13,780 nucleotides of DNA. It comes from an uncultured Synechococcus sp. Its GTDB lineage: Bacteria > Cyanobacteriota > Cyanobacteriia > PCC-6307 > Cyanobiaceae. A program made the translations under genes and the position numbers. Positions within the stretch are counted from its first letter, which is position 1. Each line of letters opens with the position of its first letter. The stretch covers positions 1 through 13,780 of the forward strand of contig CAJWIC010000017.1 in assembly GCA_913040905.1 (NCBI GenBank). The letters run 5' to 3'. Shown in pieces: positions 6,453 to 13,780 of this stretch. The notes beneath the pieces were generated by a model. The model was not told the origin of the DNA. It was given only the letters and a program-made list of their open reading frames with translations, and did not search any database.

Positions 6453-7691
6453 ATGACCACCAGCCGCGGACGACGCCAACGAACCAGGGAGTGGATCCTC
6501 TGGGGCGTCCCGCTGGCCATGGTGGCCGTTGCGGGCGTGCTGATTGCCAGCACCCAACGCCAGGCCGACTACGCCGATTGGTATCACCACTGGATCACAG
6601 CCGGTGTTGGTGCCTTGATCGCCCTGGCCCTCGCACGTCTTCCGCTGCACAGGCTGCAGCCGCTTCTGATCCCGGTTTACGGCCTGACGGTTCTTAGCCT
6701 GATCGCCGTGCGTGTCGTGGGAACCACGGCTCTGGGGGCGCAGCGCTGGATCAGCATCGGCCCCGTCAATGTGCAGCCATCCGAATTCGCCAAAGTCGCG
6801 GCCATTCTGCTGCTGGGGGCTGTTCTTGCCCGTCACCCGGTGGAACGCCCCGTGGATCTGCTGCGGCCGCTGGGCGTGATCTCCATCCCTTGGCTGCTGG
6901 TGTTCATCCAGCCGGATCTGGGCACGTCCCTGGTCTTCGGAGCCCTGATGCTCACGATGCTGTACTGGTCGGGTATGCCGATCGAATGGGTCGTTCTGCT
7001 CCTGTCTCCCCTGCTCACGGCACTTCTATCCGGACTGCTGCCCTGGGGGATGGCGATATGGATCCCTCTGATGGCGGTCCTGGCCTTTCGGAGCCTGCCC
7101 TGGAGGCGGATGGCAGCCGCAGTCACCGTTGCGATCCACTCCCTGATGGCAGTGGTGACTCCCTGGCTCTGGATCAACGGTCTCAAGGACTATCAGCGCG
7201 ATCGCCTTGTGCTGTTCCTTGACCCGTCCCAGGATCCCCTCGGCGGCGGGTACCACCTGCTGCAGAGCAGCGTCGGTATCGGTTCCGGCGAGCTGTTCGG
7301 CACCGGACTGCTGCAGGGGCAATTGACAAAACTGCGCTTCATCCCTGAACAGCACACCGATTTCATTTTCAGCGCCCTCGGCGAGGAAACCGGATTCATC
7401 GGCACGCTGTTGGTGGTGGCAGGCTTTGCATTGCTGATGATGCGCCTGCTCCAGGTGGCCCGCCACGCCCGCAGCGACTTCGAGTCGTTGGTGGTCGTCG
7501 GCATCGGAACGATGGTGATGTTTCAGGTGGTGGTGAACATCTTCATGACCATCGGACTCGGTCCGATCACCGGCATTCCCCTGCCGTTCCTCAGCTACGG
7601 ACGCTCAGCGATGCTCGTCAACTTCATCTGTCTGGGTCTCTGCCTGTCTGTCGTGCGGCAGAGCCGTGTCGGCTCGCTCAGTCGATGGTGA
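6453..7691 (+). CDS. rodA: rod shape-determining protein RodA (SEDS peptidoglycan glycosyltransferase)
   Basis: This 412-residue polytopic membrane protein polymerises lipid II into glycan strands together with a class B PBP. SEDS motifs visible: GAQRWISIGPVNVQPSEFAK (95-114), FIQPDLGTSLVFG (151-163), and the loop DYQRDRLVLFLDP (246-258). FIPEQHTDFIFSALGEETG (296-314) contains D303, the likely counterpart of the catalytic Asp. PITGIPLPFLSYGRSAM (371-387) closes the set. The mid-protein 'GGGYHLLQSSVGIGSG' and 'PEQHTDFIF' favour RodA over FtsW. In the last motif Arg replaces the second Gly of the usual SYGGS. It starts two bases after mrp and its last seven bases overlap the kinase-like gene, so the three form an operon. 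Confidence 0.95.
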   Translation: MTTSRGRRQRTREWILWGVPLAMVAVAGVLIASTQRQADYADWYHHWITAGVGALIALALARLPLHRLQPLLIPVYGLTVLSLIAVRVVGTTALGAQRWISIGPVNVQPSEFAKVAAILLLGAVLARHPVERPVDLLRPLGVISIPWLLVFIQPDLGTSLVFGALMLTMLYWSGMPIEWVVLLLSPLLTALLSGLLPWGMAIWIPLMAVLAFRSLPWRRMAAAVTVAIHSLMAVVTPWLWINGLKDYQRDRLVLFLDPSQDPLGGGYHLLQSSVGIGSGELFGTGLLQGQLTKLRFIPEQHTDFIFSALGEETGFIGTLLVVAGFALLMMRLLQVARHARSDFESLVVVGIGTMVMFQVVVNIFMTIGLGPITGIPLPFLSYGRSAMLVNFICLGLCLSVVRQSRVGSLSRW

Positions 7692-9025
7692 GCGGTACCA
7701 GCCTTCAGGCCTTACGGCAGCGTCTGGCCAGAGACATACAGCCTGGAGCCTGCGATGAATCCGGGGTGCGCCGACTCTGGTGGGGCGCTCTGGAGATTCT
7801 TCAGGAGGAGCTGCTGGGTCGTGAGGCCCAGGAGGGGATCTGGCTGGCCTCCCCACTGCCGGCCCTCTACGAACCCGAGCTCCTCGCCCATCTGCAGGGT
7901 TGGGTGCTGGCGCCGGCGAACCTCGATCGCTTCAGTCCTTTCCATGCCGCATTGCCTGGAAGCGACGGCCATCGGCAGGAAGGGGTGCGCTTCCGCCGGC
8001 TGCCCCTGCACCCGGAGGACGGCTTGGATCCTCTGCTGGTCGTCATCACACCAGCCCTGCAGGTGGCACTGGCCATCCACGGCGCTGCGGACCGACGGCA
8101 GCTGCTGATGCGATGCGACCACGAAACCCTGGGCGACGCGCTGGCCCTGTTCGGAACACAACTGCAGGATCAATCCCCCGACCTAGCCGAAGCCTTGAGA
8201 ACACAGCTCACCGGCCTTGGTCCGCTCCACAGCGATCACCAGCTTGAGCAGCAGTTCTGGCCGCGACTGGCCGAAAAGCTGACCGTGACGGCCCCGAGCC
8301 TCACCCTGCAACCAACCCCGAGCAACACCGACCCAACCCAGGAATCTTCCCAGGACCTCAGCCTTCTGGAAGCCATCACCCATGAGGTGCGCACCCCCCT
8401 TGCGACGATCCGCACCTTGATCCGCTCCTTGCTTCGCCGCAGCGATTTGCCCGTTGTGGTTCAACAACGGCTTCGTCAGATCGATGCTGAGTGCAGTGAA
8501 CAGATCGACCGCTTCGGGCTGATCTTCCATGCCGCTGAGCTGCAGCGCCAACCGGATGGAACCCAGCTGGCCCGCACGGATCTGGGTTCCATCCTGCGCA
8601 GCCTGGAACCGATCTGGCGAGACCAGCTCGAGCGACGCCAGCTCAGTCTCCGGTTGGAGGTTCAACCTGACCTTCCGGATGTGCTCAGTGACCCGAGGCG
8701 ACTGGAACCCATGCTCGGCGGATTGATCGACCGCGTCAGCCGAGGGCTGCCCGGGGGAACCGGCCTGGTGCTGCAGCTGCAGCCGGCCGGAGCCCGCCTG
8801 AAACTGCAGCTCCTGGTGCAGATGGGGGATCGACCGATGTCGAGCGCTTCGAGCTCCAGCACGGAACAAGTGGGCACCGTGCTGAGCTGGGATCCAACCA
8901 CCGGCAGTCTCCAGCTCAGTCAGGCAGCCACCCGTCAGCTGATGGCCAGCTTGGGCGGGAGGTACCACGCGCGACGGGATCGGGATCTCACGGTGTTTTT
9001 CCCCGTGGCGCCTCCTCACTCCTGA
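7685..9025 (+). CDS. sensor histidine kinase-like protein with degenerate ATP-binding domain
   Basis: The protein has 446 residues and no membrane segment, so it is probably cytoplasmic. Residues about 20-200 form an N-terminal sensor-like region I do not recognise (GAF-like by placement only). A low-complexity P/T/S linker follows at about 203-224. The DHp domain has a good H-box, LLEAITHEVRTPLATIRTLI (His233). The catalytic domain is degenerate. The position of the N-box reads MLGGLIDRVSRGLP (343-356), lacking both usual Asn residues. No DxGxG box is found; the matching region is QMGDRPMSSASSSSTEQ. A remnant of the last helix and strand remains (LSQAATRQLMASLGGRY, LTVFFPV). It may therefore be a pseudokinase, phosphatase or partner-dependent regulator. 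Start ATG overlaps the end of rodA by seven bases. psaD follows after 111 bases. Confidence 0.82.
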   Translation: MVSGTSLQALRQRLARDIQPGACDESGVRRLWWGALEILQEELLGREAQEGIWLASPLPALYEPELLAHLQGWVLAPANLDRFSPFHAALPGSDGHRQEGVRFRRLPLHPEDGLDPLLVVITPALQVALAIHGAADRRQLLMRCDHETLGDALALFGTQLQDQSPDLAEALRTQLTGLGPLHSDHQLEQQFWPRLAEKLTVTAPSLTLQPTPSNTDPTQESSQDLSLLEAITHEVRTPLATIRTLIRSLLRRSDLPVVVQQRLRQIDAECSEQIDRFGLIFHAAELQRQPDGTQLARTDLGSILRSLEPIWRDQLERRQLSLRLEVQPDLPDVLSDPRRLEPMLGGLIDRVSRGLPGGTGLVLQLQPAGARLKLQLLVQMGDRPMSSASSSSTEQVGTVLSWDPTTGSLQLSQAATRQLMASLGGRYHARRDRDLTVFFPVAPPHS

Positions 9026-9062
9026 AAACGAGAACTGCTTTGTTGACGGGTGTGAAGGTTGC

Positions 9063-9076
9063 TTTCGCTTGCGAAA
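9063..9076. promoter_or_regulatory. perfect palindrome upstream of psaD (TTTCGC-TT-GCGAAA)
   Basis: A 14-base perfect inverted repeat lies between the kinase-like gene and psaD, 18 bases upstream of the candidate extended -10. It occupies the place where a -35-region regulator would bind. It does not resemble the direct-repeat HLR1 motif of RpaB. As RNA it would form a 5-bp stem with a G(CUUG)C loop but has no T run after it, so a terminator is less likely. Confidence 0.4.
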
Positions 9077-9093
9077 TCAGGCCCCAACCACGG

Positions 9094-9102
9094 TGCTACT
9101 TT
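9094..9102 (+). promoter_or_regulatory. candidate extended -10 promoter of psaD
   Basis: TGCTACTTT is an extended -10 element (TGn plus TACTTT, 4 of 6 matches). Transcription would start near 9109, giving a leader of about 28 bases before the psaD ATG. No good -35 box is present at the expected distance (around 9074-9079), which suggests activator dependence. A TTGACG at 9043-9048 is too far away to pair with it. Confidence 0.4.
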
Positions 9103-9136
9103 CCAGTCGTAACGGACCGTCTGGATTACCGCAGCC

Positions 9137-9568
9137 ATGACAGCATCGGCATTGAATGGTCAACTTCCTCAGTTCATCGGCAGCACCGGTGGCCTGCTGA
9201 ATGCCGCTGAAACAGAAGAGAAATACGCCATCACCTGGACCAGCAACAGCGCTCAGGCTTTTGAGCTGCCAACCGGTGGCGCCGCCATGATGAATTCCGG
9301 CGAAAACATCATGTATTTCGCCCGCAAGGAGCAGTGTCTTGCTCTGGGAACCCAACTGCGGACCAAGTTCAAGCCCCGGATCGAGGATTACAAGATCTAC
9401 CGCATCTTCCCAGGTGGTGATACAGAATTCCTCTATCCGAAAGACGGTGTGGTTTCCGAGAAAGTGAATGAAGGTCGTCCGATGGTGGGTCACAACCCTC
9501 GTCGCATCGGCGAGAACGGGAACCCCTCAAGCATCAAGTTCAGCGGGCGCAACACTTACGACGCCTGA
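9137..9568 (+). CDS. psaD: photosystem I reaction centre subunit II (PsaD)
   Basis: PsaD is a peripheral stromal/cytoplasmic-side subunit of photosystem I. It forms the ferredoxin docking site and holds PsaC in place. The protein has 143 residues, the normal cyanobacterial length. The conserved blocks are present: [78 protein letters not shown], and [20 protein letters not shown]. There is no transit or signal peptide. The ATG at 9137 gives the usual short variable N-terminus. No clear Shine-Dalgarno sequence precedes it. It has its own upstream region with an extended -10 and a palindrome, and a hairpin follows it, so it is probably a separate strong transcription unit despite lying between the kinase-like gene and trpE. 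Confidence 0.98.
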   Translation: MTASALNGQLPQFIGSTGGLLNAAETEEKYAITWTSNSAQAFELPTGGAAMMNSGENIMYFARKEQCLALGTQLRTKFKPRIEDYKIYRIFPGGDTEFLYPKDGVVSEKVNEGRPMVGHNPRRIGENGNPSSIKFSGRNTYDA

Positions 9569-9583
9569 TCATCGGTCTTGAGT

Positions 9584-9602
9584 CCGCCCCCGGTTGGGGC
9601 GG
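9584..9602 (+). terminator. GC-rich stem-loop after psaD
   Basis: CCGCCCC, loop CGGTT, GGGGCGG: seven perfect GC pairs, starting 16 bases after the psaD stop. No T run follows (GGCTGCG), so it may be an attenuating or RNA-stabilising 3' hairpin rather than a full intrinsic terminator. It ends 18 bases before the trpE start and could partly insulate the highly expressed psaD from trpE. Confidence 0.5.
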
Positions 9603-9620
9603 GGCTGCGAAGATGCCGTC

Positions 9621-11141
9621 ATGCTCAGTCCTGATCGCGTCGCCTTTCACGAGGCCGCAGCCAACGGTGCCAATCTGATTCCGCTGGCCCAGAGCTGGCC
9701 GGCGGATCTCGAAACCCCTTTGACGGCCTGGATCAAGGTGGGGGCAGACCATGCCCCAGGGGTCTTGCTCGAATCGGTTGAGGGTGGTGAAACCCTGGGT
9801 CGTTGGAGCGTGATCGCCTGCGATCCCCTGTGGACGGCGTCAGCCCGCAACGATTGCCTGAGTCAACGTTGGCGTGACGGCCACGAGGAAACCTTCAAGG
9901 GCAACCCTTTTGACAGCCTGCGGCGTTGCCTGGACCGCTACCGGTGCATCAGCCTGCCCGGTCTGCCTCCGCTCGGACAGCTCTACGGCGTTTGGGGCTA
10001 CGAGCTGATTCAGTGGATTGAGCCCAGTGTTCCGGTGCATCCCAGACAGCCGTCGGACCCACCCGACGGCATTTGGATGCTGATGGATGCGATCTTGATC
10101 TTTGATCAGGTCAAGAGACAGATCACAGCCGTGGCCTTCGCTGACCTGAGCCAAGGTCAATCGGAAGATGAGGCCTGGGATGCGGCCATGGCGCGGATCA
10201 CGAAGCTTCGCCACCGCATGGAAGCCCCGCTTCCCCTGGTTGCCCCCCTGCCCTGGGATGCACAGGCCAAGCAGCTTCCCGATGTGAAGAGCAACTGCAG
10301 CCAGGAAGGCTTCGAAGCAGCCGTCGACACCGCCCGGGAACACATCGCAGCGGGTGACGTCTTCCAACTGGTGATCAGCCAACGCCTCGAAACCGTTGTT
10401 CCCCAGCAGCCGCTGGAGCTCTACCGAAGCCTGCGGATGGTCAATCCATCGCCGTACATGGCCTTCTTCGACTTCGGGGACTGGCAGTTGATCGGATCGA
10501 GTCCTGAGGTGATGGTGCAGGCCGACCCGGCCCCAGAGGGCATCCGAGCCAGCCTTAGGCCCATTGCCGGAACCCGTCCACGCGGCACAACGGCCCACGA
10601 GGATCGCGACCTGGAGCTGGATCTCCTGGCCGACCCCAAGGAACGCGCCGAGCACGTGATGTTGGTGGACCTGGGCCGCAATGATCTCGGCAGGGTCTGT
10701 CAGCCCGGCAGCGTGGCGGTGAAGGATCTGATGGTGATCGAGCGCTATTCGCACGTCATGCACATCGTCAGCCAGGTGGAGGGGCGCCTGGCCCCCCAGC
10801 ACGACGTCTGGGACCTGCTGATGGCATCCTTCCCCGCTGGAACCGTCAGTGGAGCACCCAAGATCCGTGCCATGCAGCTGATTCATGCCTTGGAGCCCGA
10901 GGCCCGAGGTCCCTATTCCGGTGTGTATGGATCGGTGGACCTGGCAGGAGCCCTGAATACCGCCATCACGATCCGCACCATGGTGGTTCAACCCGATCCC
11001 TCCGGTGGTTGCCGGGTGAAGGTGCAGGCCGGAGCCGGCGTCGTGGCGGATTCGAAACCGACGGCCGAATACCAGGAGACCCTCAACAAAGCCCGCGGCA
11101 TGCTCACGGCATTGGCCTGCCTCAACCCAGAGCAGCCATGA
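9621..11141 (+). CDS. trpE: anthranilate synthase component I
   Basis: TrpE makes anthranilate from chorismate with ammonia or glutamine via TrpG, the first step of tryptophan synthesis. The protein has 506 residues. The N-terminal domain has the tryptophan-binding LLES motif (49-52), so feedback inhibition by tryptophan is expected. The chorismate-binding domain is complete: GDVFQLVISQRLE, GSSPEVM, the PIAGTRPRG block (Ala316, where PabB-type enzymes have Lys), HVMLVDLGRNDLGRV, FPAGTVSGAPK (Gly407-Lys414) and GAGVVADSKPTAEY. The Ala at 316 and LLES argue for trpE rather than pabB. There is no glutamine amidotransferase domain, so a separate TrpG is needed. I chose ATG 9621 (MLSPDRVAFHEAA) over upstream in-frame codons that lie in the psaD hairpin. 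Its stop overlaps the gshA start as ATGA. Confidence 0.95.
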   Translation: MLSPDRVAFHEAAANGANLIPLAQSWPADLETPLTAWIKVGADHAPGVLLESVEGGETLGRWSVIACDPLWTASARNDCLSQRWRDGHEETFKGNPFDSLRRCLDRYRCISLPGLPPLGQLYGVWGYELIQWIEPSVPVHPRQPSDPPDGIWMLMDAILIFDQVKRQITAVAFADLSQGQSEDEAWDAAMARITKLRHRMEAPLPLVAPLPWDAQAKQLPDVKSNCSQEGFEAAVDTAREHIAAGDVFQLVISQRLETVVPQQPLELYRSLRMVNPSPYMAFFDFGDWQLIGSSPEVMVQADPAPEGIRASLRPIAGTRPRGTTAHEDRDLELDLLADPKERAEHVMLVDLGRNDLGRVCQPGSVAVKDLMVIERYSHVMHIVSQVEGRLAPQHDVWDLLMASFPAGTVSGAPKIRAMQLIHALEPEARGPYSGVYGSVDLAGALNTAITIRTMVVQPDPSGGCRVKVQAGAGVVADSKPTAEYQETLNKARGMLTALACLNPEQP

Positions 11142-12280
11142 GCGAAGAGCTGCTGCTCAAGGGCTTTGAAGTGGAGCTGTTCACCGGTCGTCCAGACGGA
11201 ACCAATGTTGGTGTCTCCAGCGAAGTGGCCCACGATTTATCCGATTTCGTCACCGAACCGGACCACCGCAACCTCGAGTACATCACCCCACCGATCAGGC
11301 CCTACGACGCGTTACCGGAAGCTCTGCTGCGACCCCGCCGCCGGCTGCGCGAATGGTTGGCTCCGCGGGGACTGACCCTGCTGCCCGGCAGCACCCTCAG
11401 CCTTGGCGACAGCAGCCGCTTCGAGCGATCGGATCCCAGCAACCCCTATCACGATCTGATCGAAGCGACCTACGGCACCAAGGTCGTGACCGCCAGCGTT
11501 CACATCAATCTGGGAATCACCGACCTGGACTGGTTGTTCGCAGCCGTGCGTCTGGTGCGCTGTGAAGCGGCTCTGCTGCTTTCCCTCAGCGCCAGTTCAC
11601 CGTTTCTAGGAGGTCAGCTGACAGGCCTCCACTCCCAACGCTGGCATCAGTTTCCCCTGACCCCACATCAGGTGCCGCTGTTTCGTGATCATCCTCACTA
11701 CACAGAGTGGGTGGAACAGCGGCTGGCCGATGGCCAGATGCGCAACGAACGCCATCTCTGGACCTCCGTTCGCCCCAACGGACCGCGTCGCCCCTACGAG
11801 CTCAACCGTCTGGAACTGCGCATCTGTGATTTGATCACCGACCCAGCGGAACTGCTGGCGATCACGGCTTTACTGGAATTAAGACTGCTCGAACTGCGGG
11901 ACAATCCACACCGTCTGGATCCGCTCGTCACCAGTCAACTCAGCGCTGCGGAACTGGCCGAACTGGCTGACAGCAATGACGCAGCCGCGGCTCGCTCCAG
12001 CCTCGAAGCCACCCTGAGTCACTGGCGGGATGGCAGTGCTGTCTCCTGCAGAGCCTGGATTGCCGATGTTCTGGAGCAAGTCAGCCCCCGGGCTGAAGCC
12101 CTCGGACTCAGCGCGCGGCTCAGACCGCTGACAAGGCTGCTCGAATCTGGTAATCAGGCCATGCGTTGGACAGCAGCGATTGAGCAGGGTTGCAGCATCG
12201 GTGACCTTCTGCAGCAGGGCAGTTGTGCCATGAAGGACCAGGAGGAGTCCGTCGCCCCCTTGAGCGGCACTTTGGGATGA
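11138..12280 (+). CDS. gshA: glutamate-cysteine ligase, cyanobacterial type
   Basis: This enzyme joins glutamate and cysteine with ATP, the first and committed step of glutathione synthesis. The protein has 380 residues. It belongs to the GCS2-fold family, cyanobacterial branch (I recall TIGR02048). Typical blocks: [13 protein letters not shown] (4-16), [69 protein letters not shown], and [20 protein letters not shown]. The ATG lies inside the ATGA that ends trpE, giving translational coupling. The longer frame upstream is inside trpE and has no family resemblance. Its own stop again overlaps a possible ppc start as ATGA. The C-terminal tail after about residue 345 is less conserved. Confidence 0.94.
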   Translation: MSEELLLKGFEVELFTGRPDGTNVGVSSEVAHDLSDFVTEPDHRNLEYITPPIRPYDALPEALLRPRRRLREWLAPRGLTLLPGSTLSLGDSSRFERSDPSNPYHDLIEATYGTKVVTASVHINLGITDLDWLFAAVRLVRCEAALLLSLSASSPFLGGQLTGLHSQRWHQFPLTPHQVPLFRDHPHYTEWVEQRLADGQMRNERHLWTSVRPNGPRRPYELNRLELRICDLITDPAELLAITALLELRLLELRDNPHRLDPLVTSQLSAAELAELADSNDAAAARSSLEATLSHWRDGSAVSCRAWIADVLEQVSPRAEALGLSARLRPLTRLLESGNQAMRWTAAIEQGCSIGDLLQQGSCAMKDQEESVAPLSGTLG

Positions 12281-13780
12281 TCATGCGAAGTGCCGAGCCC
12301 AGCGGAGCGTCGATGCCTCAGTCCACTGCCCATGCCCCCGACGGCGATCAGCCAAGGGCCAGCGGTGGCAGCCCCGGGGCCGGCCGCCTGCTTCAGCATC
12401 GCCTTGAGTTGGTCGAAGACCTGTGGCAGACCGTCCTGCGCAGCGAATGTCCACCGGATCAGAGTGAGCGACTGCTTCGCCTCAAGCAACTGAGTGATCC
12501 GGTGGCCCTCGAGGGCCGCGACGGTGACAGCTCCAGCGAGGCGATCGTCGAGCTGATCCGCAGCATGGATCTCTCCGAGGCCATCGCGGCAGCGCGTGCC
12601 TTCTCCCTCTATTTCCAGCTGATCAACATCCTCGAGCAGCGCATCGAGGAAGACAGTTACCTGGACAGTCTTCGTCCCAGCCGCAGTCAGGACGATGAGA
12701 CGGCGGCCAGCTTTGATCCCTTCGCACCTCCCCTCGCCAGTCAGACCGATCCCGCGACATTCGGCGAGGTGTTCGAACGACTGCGGCGGATGAATGTTCC
12801 CCCGGCGCAGGTGGAAACGCTCCTGCGGGAACTGGACATCCGACTGGTGTTCACCGCCCACCCGACGGAAATCGTGCGTCACACAGTCCGTCACAAGCAG
12901 CGGAGGGTGGCGTCCCTGCTGCAGCGATTGCAGTCGGAGCCAGCTCTGGCGCGATACGACGAAGAAGAACTGCGTCGCCAGCTGGAGGAGGAGATCCGTC
13001 TCTGGTGGCGCACCGACGAGCTGCACCAGTTCAAACCGACGGTTCTGGATGAAGTCGATTCAACGCTGCACTACTTCCAGCAAGTGCTGTTCGATGCGAT
13101 GCCGGAGCTGAAGCGGCGACTGGTCTCGTCACTGAACCGGCACTACCCCGACGTGCAGTTCCCCCAGGCATCGTTCTGCACCTTCGGATCCTGGGTGGGC
13201 TCCGACCGCGACGGCAATCCCTCCGTCACCCCCGAGATCACCTGGCGCACCGCCTGTTATCAGCGCCAGCTGATGCTGGAGCTCTACATCAGTTCGGTGC
13301 AATCCCTGCGCAACCAACTGAGCATCTCGATGCAGTGGAGTCAGGTCTCTCCACCACTGCTGGAATCGCTGGAGATGGATCGGCTGCGCTTCCCGGAGAT
13401 CTATGAACTCCGGGCCGCCCGCTACCGGCTGGAGCCGTACCGGCTCAAGCTCAGCTACATCCTCGAACGGCTGGAGCTCACGCTTCAGCGCAATCAGCAG
13501 ATGTCGGAGGCTGGCTGGCAGACACCGCCCGAACCCGCCTCCTCCACCCCCCCAGAGGGGATACCAGGCCACGAGTCGCTGCACTACACGGATATTGATC
13601 AGTTCCGCAGCGACCTCGAACTGATTCGCAACAGCCTGGTCAGTACCGAGCTGAGCTGCGAGCAGCTCGACACCCTGCTCAACCAGGTCCACATCTTCGG
13701 GTTCTCCCTGGCGAGCCTGGACATCCGACAGGAGAGCACCCGTCACAGCGACGCCATCGATGAGCTCACCACCCACCTGC
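12277..13780 (+). CDS. ppc: phosphoenolpyruvate carboxylase, N-terminal half (3' truncated by window)
   Basis: PEPC adds bicarbonate to phosphoenolpyruvate to give oxaloacetate, feeding amino-acid synthesis. About 501 codons are present, roughly half of the usual length of about 1000 residues; the frame is open to the window end. Recognisable parts: [36 protein letters not shown], the active-site segment [20 protein letters not shown] (essential His195, numbered from 12277), and [20 protein letters not shown] (about 303-322). The last is followed by the helical region ending [21 protein letters not shown] Pro-rich insert (about residues 416-429) separates two helices. Three in-frame ATG codons are possible starts: 12277 (ATGA overlap with the gshA stop, favoured by analogy with trpE/gshA), 12283, and 12313. 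The first 25-30 residues are variable and do not decide between them. Confidence 0.95.
   Translation, partial: MIMRSAEPSGASMPQSTAHAPDGDQPRASGGSPGAGRLLQHRLELVEDLWQTVLRSECPPDQSERLLRLKQLSDPVALEGRDGDSSSEAIVELIRSMDLSEAIAAARAFSLYFQLINILEQRIEEDSYLDSLRPSRSQDDETAASFDPFAPPLASQTDPATFGEVFERLRRMNVPPAQVETLLRELDIRLVFTAHPTEIVRHTVRHKQRRVASLLQRLQSEPALARYDEEELRRQLEEEIRLWWRTDELHQFKPTVLDEVDSTLHYFQQVLFDAMPELKRRLVSSLNRHYPDVQFPQASFCTFGSWVGSDRDGNPSVTPEITWRTACYQRQLMLELYISSVQSLRNQLSISMQWSQVSPPLLESLEMDRLRFPEIYELRAARYRLEPYRLKLSYILERLELTLQRNQQMSEAGWQTPPEPASSTPPEGIPGHESLHYTDIDQFRSDLELIRNSLVSTELSCEQLDTLLNQVHIFGFSLASLDIRQESTRHSDAIDELTTHL

Noticed and set aside
8770..8783. Perfect 14-base palindrome GCTGCAGCTGCAGC inside the kinase-like gene
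   Set aside because: It is explained by coding for alternating Leu-Gln with the preferred CTG and CAG codons.
8183..9019. 278-residue open frame antisense to the kinase-like gene
   Set aside because: Shadow frame: the plus strand has the H-box and a continuous gene; no motif is seen in the antisense product.
9840..10991. 383-residue open frame antisense to trpE
   Set aside because: It is fully inside trpE, His/Gln/Gly-rich without recognisable motifs; trpE motifs run through the whole stretch.
9621..11141. Aminodeoxychorismate synthase (pabB) as an alternative for trpE
   Set aside because: The PIAGT motif has Ala rather than the Lys of PabB-type enzymes, and the LLES tryptophan-binding motif is present.
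12154..13026. 290-residue open frame antisense to the gshA end and ppc start
   Set aside because: It crosses two well-supported plus-strand genes including the PEPC active-site segment, and has no motif of its own.
1..13780. Search for mobile elements, CRISPR, phage or defence genes
   Set aside because: No direct-repeat arrays, terminal inverted repeats, transposase or integrase motifs were seen; all sizable frames are accounted for by core genes.

Overview
The window looks like a stretch of core chromosome from a marine picocyanobacterium, most likely a marine Synechococcus or a high-GC relative such as the MIT9313 type of Prochlorococcus. Four things point there: psaD (photosystem I); a cyanobacterial-type glutamate-cysteine ligase; a CCB2/CCB4-like factor for cytochrome b6f assembly; and, from memory, the order rodA - sensor kinase - psaD - trpE - gshA - ppc, which I associate with these organisms. 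The DNA is GC-rich and tightly packed. I see no mobile element, CRISPR array, phage gene, integrase or rRNA, and no gap between genes as long as 300 bases. The HIP1 octamer of freshwater cyanobacteria occurs only twice.

Left part (1-2258). The 5' half of a tRNA-Cys gene runs off the left edge on the minus strand. Divergent from it is a lipid-A-disaccharide-synthase-related protein, followed by a small protein of unknown function. A short RNase D-type exonuclease (rnd) converges on the small gene. Both of their stop codons lie in one inverted repeat.

Middle part (2259-5373). Divergent from rnd is a small PadR-like winged-helix protein. Its candidate promoter has a perfect palindrome between the -35 and -10 boxes. 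Next come a CCB2/CCB4-like membrane protein and a secreted zinc-amidase-like protein. Its 3' end overlaps that of hemF, the oxygen-dependent coproporphyrinogen oxidase of haem and chlorophyll synthesis, which lies on the minus strand.

Right part (5374-13780), all on the plus strand. The mrp Fe-S/P-loop ATPase, rodA (cell-wall SEDS polymerase) and a sensor-kinase-like protein are packed with a 2-bp gap and a 7-bp overlap. Then psaD has its own candidate promoter. After it trpE, gshA and ppc are joined by two 4-base ATGA overlaps, so tryptophan synthesis, glutathione synthesis and anaplerotic carbon fixation are probably co-transcribed. ppc is cut by the right edge after about 501 codons.

I found no new multi-gene system. 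The points most worth checking are the kinase-like protein with a degenerate ATP-binding domain beside psaD, the palindrome inside the PadR-like gene's promoter, the hairpin shared by two convergent stop codons, the palindrome upstream of psaD, and the amidase-fold secreted protein.
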